DNA of 64,000 bases from Letharia columbiana (lineage: Eukaryota > Ascomycota > Lecanoromycetes > Lecanorales > Parmeliaceae). Numbering within the stretch: position 1 is the stretch's first letter; each line of letters begins with the position of its first letter. Shown piece by piece: positions 9,646 to 17,674 of this stretch. The translations under genes and the position numbers were made by a program. The stretch is from NCBI RefSeq assembly GCF_014066305.1, contig NW_023501063.1:1-64000 (forward strand), in the 5' to 3' direction. The notes under the pieces were generated by a model that saw only the letters and a list, made by a program, of their open reading frames with translations, did not search any database and was not told the origin of the DNA.

Positions 9646-12449
9646 TCATGTCACCGAGTTGTACTTCCTCAGCAGCTCTTTCACTCTCCCACACCAATTC
9701 CCCGACTCCATAGCGACAACCTCGACAGTCTTCCCGTCAATAGTCTTCATGCCTTTCACAAAACTCGAATGCTTCAAAACCGCCTCCAACACGTCGGCAT
9801 TGCCCAATTTCGCAGCGTGGTGGACTGCCGCCCATCCGTCTTGACCGACGATGTCTCCCACGTTATCGAGTTTTAGCAGAATCATCGCACTCTCTGCGCT
9901 GCCGTGACGAAGAGCGTGGATGAGCGCACTGTTGCCGTCGTGGTCTTTCACCGTGACCATTACGGAGTCAGGAGGAGATAGACTGAGAAGCAATTTCAGA
10001 GATTCGGTTTCGTCCTGTATGCACGCGTGATGGAATGTGCTCTTTCCGGAGGTATCTAACACATCGAGTCTCGCACTGGCATCGATCAACATTTCCATGC
10101 ACTTGGGATCATCTAAGAAATCGAACATTGGTGGCCGGCCGTCCACATCTTGCGCATTGATATGCGGTCCACTTTCTCCGCCACAAAGTAGAGCAACAAT
10201 GTCTCGTCTGATATCACCTCGCGTCGATAAACCCGCACAATGAAGCGGAACCTGCTGGTCCTCTTGTCGAACATTACGGTCCGCTCCTGCTTCCAAAAGA
10301 AGCCGAACACATTCCACAGACCCCCAGGCAGCCACATGCAACGGTGTTTCTGCCCAGCGGTTGGCCTGATTGATATTGAGCCGCTGCGGATATTGTTTCC
10401 AGATTTCAAGAGCGCTAACCAAGCCACTCAGTGCCTTAGACTCTGCTGCAGCGTGTATGATGTTGGCATCCAAATTTGATAATATAAAAGGGTCTGCGCC
10501 GTGGTTTATGAGGATCTTCATTTTGTCTGTTCGTCCAGCCGAACTGGCCCAGTGTAAGGGCGTCCAGCAGTACTTTCTGTCTTTCTGATCGAGGAGGTTG
10601 TGAATGATTTTTGGAGCCTTTGGTTTCTCGGATGCCGAAGCTCGAAAGAGCTCAATGATTTCACCGAACAGTGGGGACCTCTTTCGGTATCTTGTTTTCC
10701 ACTTAGCCCAGTCCGTTCCTGCAGGAGCGTTGTTAGCATCGTCGACGAGTTCTATGAGCCTGATTTCTAAGTCAGTATTACTTGACGTAGGGAAGACCAG
10801 GAGTTGCGAGACACAATCTATGAGCTGTAAAACACGATTGGGAAGGAGAAAAGCTCTCACAGCTCAGGAAGGGTGCTGCGCATAGGAAAAATAGCGCAGT
10901 CCAAGAAATTCCTTACTGTTCAAGCGTTGGGCGCTCCACGTCTGTAGGCTTATAAATGTCGAGAACAGCAATGTGAATCGGCGTGAATTCAAAATCGCTG
11001 ATATAGTCATCTTTTTGAGAAAAAACTTCCACAATGTCTTGTTCAACACGTGTCGAGTCCGCGCCCAGCGATTTCAAGATAGCTAGGTCAGCAGGTTTGC
11101 TATTCGCAAGTATTAGCTTCGTGAGCTTGGAAACTTTCATCGACTGCAACGAACCGTGTCCCAATGTCAGCAGCTTCAGTATCAGCACCAAGTCCTACAA
11201 GGTATTTCACAATGGGTAGTTGTCGATTGTAGGCAGCGGTCTAAATACGATAAGCTTGTCTCATATTTTCCCATGATTGAACTCACGTGGAGAAGAGACC
11301 ATCCATCTGGCGCCGTGTCCCATAGAGTAGCCTCTCCAGATTTGATGCAGGCTTTCAGCTTCTCCAAATTTCCATGCTTTACATATCGCATTGCGTCCGA
11401 CCCCTCTGATACCATTCGATAAGTGTTCAGGTCATAGCGAACCTTGATACTTTTGGATGACATCACCTGTGAAATGGCTTTGCGGAAGAATGTAGAAGGG
11501 ACCACAACCTTTTCCCCAAATGATTTTGCACCTTGACAGCTGGGCTCGCTGCACTGATACTGCGGCGGTTTGACCTTCGACAAACCTCTAATTGGAATAG
11601 GCGTACTCCGTGCGTGGCATTTGCAAAAACAGTCATATCGGCACGCTCGACGAATTGCCAATGCGTCTGTTGAATGACCGTCGACATTCGTCGTCTGGTT
11701 CGCCTCGGGGTGAACGTGGACGCTGTCCACAAAACTCTGGACCAATGGAGATGTCGGTGAGGTATCAATTGAAAGCCTCTGTAGTGACGAGGTCGAACTT
11801 CCAACAGATGACGCAGTAGTATCGATAGATATTCTCCGAAGCGAGGATGTCGAGCTGCCAGATGCAAGCGTTGAAGGTTCAGACATTATGGAATCCTGGA
11901 GAGATGCGGAGTCGCTTTCTCCATCGTCTGTTGAGCCGATCTGGAGGAACTCTGGATGTTGCCTGCAGACCGCAAGAAATGTTTCTCTAAAGACTTGTAT
12001 GAGTCAATCCGCAGTCACTTTTTACAAGATGGGGCTACGAACGCATGCGCTAATGCCAAAAAACTTTGCAGCATTGCACTCTGCTCCTTGATGCGGTCGT
12101 GAAGCTTTTTGAGGCCCGATTTGTGCTGCACCCATTTCATTCGACGTATAGGTGAGACTTCGGACTTCGACATTTGTACCAATCTCGTCTTCAGATCTTG
12201 GATTGTTCCGAAAGCGTCTTGAAGCGCGCTATGTATGACTTTTGCAGATATGTTGTGTCTCGTTTGGCGGCTCCGCAACACGCGATCGAAGCCCTTGAGA
12301 GCTTCGTCAAAAATCGAGACATCATTGAAAAGTTCAAGGATTTCTTTCTCGGCATCTTTGAAACTCTTCATTAACTCCAAAAGAGAATTACTGGTCTGGA
12401 TGAGCTGTGACACTGAGGATAGTAAGCCGAGGGCTGTTATGGGATCCAT
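9646..12449 (-). CDS. Helo-like N-terminal domain / Cys-motif / ankyrin-repeat protein
   Basis: My five-exon model reads 12449-12043, 11986-11287, 11240-11199, 11143-10917 and 10855-9646, giving about 861 residues in one frame. The N-terminus (MDPITALGLLSSVSQLIQ...) is the helical fungal N-terminal domain found on STAND/NLR-like proteins (Helo-like type). It is followed by a Ser/Thr-rich linker, a Cys/His cluster (C-x-C-x3-C-H ... C-x4-C, about nt 11615-11535) and the FFRKAISQV-type block. Ankyrin repeats then run to the C-terminus (several TPLH and AAxxG patterns, the last ending ELLRKYN). There is no nucleotide-binding NACHT or NB-ARC region. By family, such proteins are implicated in non-self recognition and regulated cell death, but the ligand is unknown here. 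The third intron (11144-11198; GTAGGA, GCTGAC branch site, TTGCAG) is less certain: a frameshift could also explain that junction, because the excised text itself reads like ankyrin sequence. Confidence 0.78.
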
Positions 12450-13593
12450 GCTTGCTCTGCATTACAGTTGCGGGGATCTCTTCGGTGGGTCAGCGCAAAG
12501 TAACCAAACCGTAGACCACCTTTACGATACGCTCGTAGATGTTGGGAGGCCCCAAAAGAGCTCTCTAAGAGCTCTCCATGAAAGGTTAGACCTTGAATTA
12601 GGGAGTGTTTTCGTCTCAGTCTCAGTGGTGGAGGCTGATTATAGAGCCCAGTGCAAAGGTGATAGGCCAGCTCTGCATATCGTTCTATTTTTGCGCCCCA
12701 CAGGCTTTCCGCCGCAATTTCACCAGCGACAGAAGTTCAAATTTGTTATAGAACATGGAGGAAAAAAGACCGTCCAGGGCAGCTGTACATTGAGTCGATT
12801 GACCACGAGAAAAATGCAGATCTAGAACACATGGAAAGCAGTGTACTGCACCTTAGAAGCAAGTCGTCAATGTATGGTGTCTAAAAGAGGTAGCACTGCC
12901 CCGCTCGTGGCGCTTCGCTGCAGGGCGAAATCACTGGCTACCACCGTGACAAGGGTAAGACCCTAGTATCATCACTCCAATCACATATCTCCGCACACCA
13001 TCCTTTTCGGACTTTGTGACAAGGAGGAAGGGCGAGTGCAACCCCTTTTGACCATCACTTCGGGACCATGATACCCTAGAGGCAGGAAGGCTACGGAGTA
13101 GATCATTGGCGGATCGGTACTCTGTGCCGAATACTGTACAACCCTGCTCACACAACTCCATTCATGCAGGCGCAATGCAGATGTGGGTTTGGCAGTAGGT
13201 AGAATAATTGCTATCAGTTGCATGAGGGTGAGATGGCCGAGACATGTTTACCTAACGTCTAGTGACAGAGCTAGCGCTAGTCCATACAACAAGGGTGAAG
13301 GGAGCTATGCGAGCGAAGCTCGGTCCCGCTGTCATCCAAAGTCAACAACTACCCAGCGCTCTCTACAGCAACGACAATATTGAATAAAATTGGCTATCAC
13401 AAATAACTGCGCATTAGGGAGGTTTAGCAACATTTTTCATAACATTCTACATAATGTTTTCAATGCAGGAGTAGCCCTACCCCTCGGCCGCTAACTTAAT
13501 AATAATAAGGTAATAATACCTCGGGCGAGCAAAATACTCACCATGGACGGGGAAGCCCTAACAGTACCCGAAGCCCTAAGGGTGCCCGGACCC
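12450..13593. other. Gene-poor spacer upstream of the ankyrin gene
   Basis: Start of the 2.6-kb region between the ankyrin and LYC1-type genes. Only short, overlapping, unrecognisable frames are present. From about 13380 the base composition drifts to AT-rich and repeats begin. Confidence 0.4.
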
Positions 13594-13661
13594 CTAACAG
13601 TACCCGGACTCTAACAGTACCCGGACTCTAACAGTACCCGGACTCTAACAGTACCCGGACT
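13594..13661 (+). repeat. 17-bp minisatellite, four copies
   Basis: Four head-to-tail copies of CTAACAGTACCCGGACT starting at 13594, 13611, 13628 and 13645. Degenerate relatives extend leftward (ACAGTACCCGAAGCCCT near 13561) and one half-copy lies on the far side of the following inserted element (CCGGACCTCTAACAGTA near 14141). The repeat array therefore existed before that insertion. Confidence 0.85.
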
Positions 13662-13662
13662 A

Positions 13663-14136
13663 GTGATGTGATTTTGACTTTGCAGTAATTACACTTTACA
13701 GTAATTACACGTGTAATTACTGTAAGACACATGAGCCTGACGGTCACGCTAGTAGGGCGCTAGTAGGTACTTAATATTTGGCCTGAAAGCCTCCTATTGG
13801 GAGGTACCATTTCCGAATAATGTAGTTGCTACATTGGGGCCTTGGGGGTACTCTTGCGAGATTTCTGCCATGGCGTATTCAAGAAATGAGGCTATACACA
13901 TCTGAGGTACGTGTGTGACGTAATGTGGTGAAAGGATGACTGTAAAAAGGTGGATTTGAATAGAGAAGGCAAAATTTCTCCGCAGAGAATTGCCAAGACC
14001 ATGGATTTGACCAATCAGAAGGCTTACATAAGGATTACTAAGTGTTTTACATGATTTACACGCTGTCACGCAGTTTTTGCCTTACAATACTGTAATTACT
14101 GTAAGGCACATGGCCTTACATGTAAAATCACATCCC
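13663..14136. mobile_element. Putative MITE flanked by TA
   Basis: About 474 bp bounded by imperfect terminal inverted repeats, GTGATGTGATTTT on the left and AAAATCACATCCC on the right, with TA just outside both ends, a Tc1/mariner-like arrangement. A second inner inverted repeat, TTACAGTAATTACA, recurs near both ends (13696 on, and 14088-14104 in complement). It lies inside the 17-bp minisatellite, whose sequence resumes directly after it. No transposase is recognisable; a 91-codon minus-strand frame at 13794-14069 has no similarity I can name. The exact ends are inferred by eye. Confidence 0.6.
13696..13725. repeat. Perfect 30-bp palindrome
   Basis: TTACAGTAATTACAC followed immediately by its exact reverse complement, with no spacer. 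It lies in the left subterminal part of the putative MITE and could be a protein-binding site or simply a fold-back duplication of the terminal motif. Confidence 0.8.
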
Positions 14137-14313
14137 TAACCCGGACCTCTAACAGTATCCCTATTCTTAAATAATTAATATCATCGCGAATATATATCGG
14201 ATTATTATAAGTTTTATATCGTTAGAATGCGCTTAATTAGGACTATAATTAGTATTTAAAGATAATATAATAAGATAGTAAGATATAATAGTTATAGTAC
14301 TCGTATAATATAA

Positions 14314-14533
14314 GAAGCCCTAAGGCCCTAAAACCCTAAAACCCTGAAGCTCTGGAGTACTGAAGCCCCGAAGCCCCGAAGCCTTGAAGCCCTAAAGCCC
14401 TGAAGCCCTGAAACCCTGAAGCCCCGAAGCCTCAAACCCTGAAGCCCTGAAGCCCTGGAGCCCTGGAGCCCTGAAGCCCTGGAGCCCTGAAGCCCTGGAG
14501 CCCCGAAGCCTTGGAGCCCTAAAGCCCTGGAGC
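14314..14533 (+). repeat. 8-bp minisatellite (GAAGCCCT / GGAGCCCT)
   Basis: Around 26 degenerate tandem copies of an 8-bp unit, mostly GAAGCCCT, GGAGCCCT, GAAGCCCC and AAACCCTG variants. The left edge contains CCCTAAAACCCTAAAACCC, which resembles telomeric repeats, but the array drifts quickly to the 8-bp form. Confidence 0.8.
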
Positions 14534-14567
14534 TAGTAGTACGTAGGGCTTCGAAACCCTTACCGAT

Positions 14568-14604
14568 ATGAAAACACTTTACATAATATGTAAAGTGTTT
14601 TCAT
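14568..14604. repeat. Perfect 17-bp inverted repeat with 3-nt loop
   Basis: ATGAAAACACTTTACAT, a 3-nt AAT spacer, then the exact reverse complement. It would form a very stable AT-rich hairpin. There is no poly-T tract or gene end next to it, so a terminator role is not supported; it may be a minimal fold-back element. Confidence 0.8.
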
Positions 14605-15096
14605 AAGATAACGATCGACGACGCTACCTATTACTACGTATAGTTAGACTATAAGATTACTACCTCTTTAGATTATGTAAAATATTATGAGTAATCTCAA
14701 ATGCTCCTGCATGTCCAGCGCCGGCGATCTCCGGAATACCACCCTCCTGCTGTAGTGTACCCGTTTCATCTTGCCGCTTTGACGACTGCGAACCCATCAC
14801 CGCGGGATCAACTCTTCGGGTGGCGGTGTGAATCTGCAACCCTACTGCATATGCAGCTAACATGTGCAGTCACTTATCACCCGTACAAGGGTGCACTAGT
14901 ATGCTCAGTGCTCATGGCTGAGCCTCAACTAATTCTAGTTTTTTGCAGCTGTGTACCATATATTCATGTTGCCTATAATTCTGCTGCATATTTCACCGCT
15001 ATATTGTACGAGTATAGCCGTCTACTACCAGCTCTTTCTTGAAATTTTTGCTTATGGTTAGAGCACTGATCGCTTATTGATGTATATTATATAAAT
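14605..15096. other. Spacer / promoter region of the LYC1-type gene
   Basis: About 490 bp before ATG 15097. A 113-codon plus-strand frame (14701-15042) is unrecognisable. The last 20 bases before the ATG are AT-rich (TATATTATATAAAT), consistent with a core promoter or short leader. Confidence 0.4.
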
Positions 15097-16097
15097 ATGG
15101 GCTCTTTGGAAACATCTTGGGCGACGTTACCAGAAGCACGATCCCCTGTTCTTCATCTCAGTCATCCTACAGCCGGAGAGTGTCAGACTGTCTGGAAGCT
15201 CAGCTCCCTTGCCTGGACAGACGCCCTATCCTTACCGCAATACCTCGAAGAATCAGCTTATTTGACCACGGTTCCTTTGGCAAAAGATGGAGTAATGACC
15301 AATTGGATATTGACTGACAAGACCCTGCCTCCGGACCAGCGGCCAATCCTATGCTCCTGTGAAACATTTCGCAAGCGTACATTCCTCAGTGATACAGGTG
15401 GCAATCTCAGCGAGAACATTATCCATGGTGTTGCCAGTGTCTTCTGCGACCCAGTACTGAGACGTCGTGGCTATGGCTCACGCTTGATGAGGGAGTTGGC
15501 AGAAATCTTGCGCACCTTTCAGGCCGAAACGACGAAATCCATTGGGAGTGTGCTGTACTCTGATATTGGGAAGAAGTTCTACGCAGACCTTGGGTGGCAC
15601 CCTTTTCCTATCAATACGCATATCGAGCTCGACCCATCTGCGGCCCCGGACGCACCAAGAGCTACACAGCTTCTGCCTGGAAACCTTGAACGACTTTGTG
15701 AAGAAGACGAAGCTATGATTCGTAAAGAGTTGACCAGTACATCAACGACTGGAAAGACACGCATGGTGCTCGTGCCGGATCTTGACCATATGCTTTGGCA
15801 TCACAAGAAAGAAGAATTCGTGTGTGAAAAGCTCTTTGGAAAGAAGCCTCAGATCAAGGGAGCGATCGTAGGGCAGGCTGGTAATCGAGTATGGGGTATT
15901 TGGACCCACCGCTTTTATGGAGACCCGGAGTCTGCTTCTTCTGAGAATACTCTTTATATATTACGGCTAGTGATCGAAAATCAAGCTACTACAGGCATAC
16001 GTGACGCAGAGCAATCTGAAAGGCAAGTCGAGCAGATGAAAGCTATTCTTCAGGCCGCCCAGGGCGAGGCCGCCGAGTGGAAGTTACATCGTGTGAT

Positions 16098-16107
16098 GAT
16101 GTGGGAC
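16098..16107 (+). repeat. Left target-site duplication of copy A
   Basis: GATGTGGGAC, identical to 16748-16757. A perfect 10-bp direct repeat bordering the 640-bp insertion in the LYC1-type coding sequence. Confidence 0.9.
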
Positions 16108-16747
16108 GGGCGAATTACATTTTCATACCCCAAACTATGGGATTCTTACAAATTCATACCCCATCTTACATTTTCATACCCCAATGGGGTATGAATTTGT
16201 AAGATACCACTGACAGGGGTATGATTTTGTAAGATACCATTTATAGGGGTATGATTTTGTAAGTTGCCATATCTATAGGGCGGGTTGGTGTTAGGAATTA
16301 TTCCTCCGGGGGCCCTGCGGGGCTCCTTCTAAACACCCCTTTTTAACCCTTTAGCGGTAACTCGGGTTACTAACAGTTGGGGTAGATAGCCTGAAACACC
16401 CTAAAATACCCTTCTAATGATTTATAGGTATAGGGATGTTGTGTTAGCAACTCAGCTAAAAAAGCTTGGTCCCGGGGGTGTCTGCGCTTGACAGCCAGAC
16501 ACTCCTATTTCGACCTAAATAGGGCCCCGTAGGGACGTCGCAGGGCCCCCGTGAGGGCTGCTGCTAACATGTTAATGATATCTTATATTTTCATACCCCA
16601 GGAAATGGTAACTTACAATTTCATACCCCAAAGACTGGCAACTTACAAATTCATACCCTATTTTTTTGGTGAGAGGTATGAAAATGTAAGATGGGGTATG
16701 AATTTGTAAGAATCCCATAGTTTGGGGTATGAATTTGTAATTTGCCC
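16108..16747 (+). mobile_element. Inverted-repeat element, copy A (non-autonomous, 10-bp target duplication)
   Basis: 640 bp beginning GGGCGAATTACA and ending TGTAATTTGCCC. The terminal inverted repeats are about 75 bp long with few mismatches. Each arm contains six copies of a 17-bp motif (TTACAAATTCATACCCC or close variants): three in forward then three in reverse orientation on the left, and the same order on the right, 12 in all. The centre is GC-rich, with stretches such as GGGGGCCCTGCGGGGC, and codes for nothing. The size, long inverted ends and 10-bp duplication fit a Mutator-like or foldback MITE, but no transposase is present to prove the superfamily. Unlike parts of copy B, it shows no RIP. 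Confidence 0.88.
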
Positions 16748-16757
16748 GATGTGGGAC
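16748..16757 (+). repeat. Right target-site duplication of copy A
   Basis: GATGTGGGAC, matching 16098-16107 exactly. The coding frame of the LYC1-type gene resumes right after it at 16758. Confidence 0.9.
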
Positions 16758-16919
16758 CCTACGCCTCTGGTCCTGGAATTGGTAGGACGAACAAGAATCC
16801 AGCATCGCAGGATAGAGCGGGAGCATGAGGGTATTGCTAGCCTTCTGTGGTACGGAGAAGGGAGCGGTAAGGAGGACACACTGGAATGGCTTGGGAACGA
16901 GAAGTATGGGTGGTGCTAA

Positions 16920-17277
16920 GACGGCGTTTGATAAAGAATGAACGCCCTCGTACTTGTATAGATATATATATGAAGTGGGCAGAGTCGCTTCGGGGTCACG
17001 TCTCGAGAGCGTGATGTATGGCTTGAGTAGGGCTGTTCTCGCGCTGTTGTAAGCAAAGTGGTGGACTGTAGTCGCACTGCCAGAACATCTGACTAATGTA
17101 GCGATCAATCTTATACTATCAAGATACAAGCGAAAGTTCATCGTTCTGCTGCTCTGCATGAGTCATCCTGCCTCCCTCCCTATGAAAAGCCCACCCATTC
17201 GATTGAATAATACTCTCCATTGGGGCAAAGACAATACATGTCAACGACCCAGACTGCCCTTTCCTCCAATAGATTCC
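16920..17277. other. Spacer after the LYC1-type gene
   Basis: About 360 bp of ordinary composition. It holds the presumed 3' end of the interrupted gene and no recognisable gene of its own. A long minus-strand frame that reaches in from the left is built largely of element A sequence. Confidence 0.45.
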
Positions 17278-17287
17278 CTAGCTATCC
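17278..17287 (+). repeat. Left target-site duplication of copy B
   Basis: CTAGCTATCC. The partner at 35493-35502 reads CTAGCTATTC, differing by one C-to-T change expected from RIP. Confidence 0.8.
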
Positions 17288-17674
17288 GGGCAAATTACAA
17301 ATTCATACCCCAAACTATGAGATTCTTATAAATTCATACCCCATCTTACATTTTCATACCTCTTACCAAAATAATGGGGTATGAATTTGTAAGTTGCTAG
17401 TCTTTGGAGTATAAATTTATAAGTTATTATTTCTTAGGGTATGAAAATGTAAGATATCATTAACATGTTAGCAGCAGCCCTTATGGGGGCTCTGCGACGT
17501 CTCTACGGGAGCCCTACGGGGCCCTATTTAGGTTTAAATAGGAGTGTCTAGCTGTTAAGCGCAGATACCCCCGAGATTAAGCTTTTTTAGCTGAGTTACT
17601 AATACAATATCCCTATATCTATAAATCATTAGAAGGATATTTTAGGGTGTTTCAGGCTATCTACCTCAATTGTT
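17288..17674 (-). mobile_element. Inverted-repeat element, copy B, left part
   Basis: Starts GGGCAAATTACAAATTC and matches the right half of copy A in reverse complement, including the three-plus-three motif arm and the GC-rich centre (GGGGGCTCTGCGACGTC near 17484). It breaks off at the duplicated LINE target ACCTCAATTGTT (17663-17674) and resumes 17.5 kb later. Only light RIP-type change is visible here. Confidence 0.85.

Larger units (their letters stand above)
15097..16919 (+). pseudogene. LYC1: LYC1-type lysine N-acetyltransferase, interrupted by an inverted-repeat element
   Basis: GNAT-fold protein related to Yarrowia LYC1, which acetylates lysine in lysine catabolism. Residues 1-337 are intact (15097-16107), including the acetyl-CoA loop VLRRRGYGSRLM. 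The frame then runs into copy A of the repeat element and stops at 16194 after 28 foreign residues. The missing C-terminal 53 residues follow the element at 16758-16919 and end ...GNEKYGWC. Both exon ends lie on codon boundaries at the shared sequence GATGTGGGAC. Removing the element and one copy of that duplication leaves a 390-codon frame, the usual length for this family. Both coding parts look otherwise undamaged, so the insertion is recent. The truncated protein keeps the GNAT core but loses the conserved C-terminal tail, so it is probably impaired. Confidence 0.85.

Noticed and set aside
10825..10916. Two very short introns (41 and 36 nt) in the ankyrin gene
   Set aside because: They break the phase; a single 61-nt intron (10856-10916) keeps the frame and gives a natural protein join.
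12235..12825. 196-codon plus-strand frame
   Set aside because: Antisense to the first exon of the ankyrin gene, whose N-terminal domain is clearly recognisable.
16108..16747. CRISPR-like array made of the 17-bp motif
   Set aside because: Spacing is irregular, orientation alternates in blocks, and the genome is eukaryotic; a transposon arm explains it fully.
16572..17159. 195-codon minus-strand frame
   Set aside because: Much of it is the motif array of element A read as protein (FIPL, YEFVS repeats), an artefact of the repeat.
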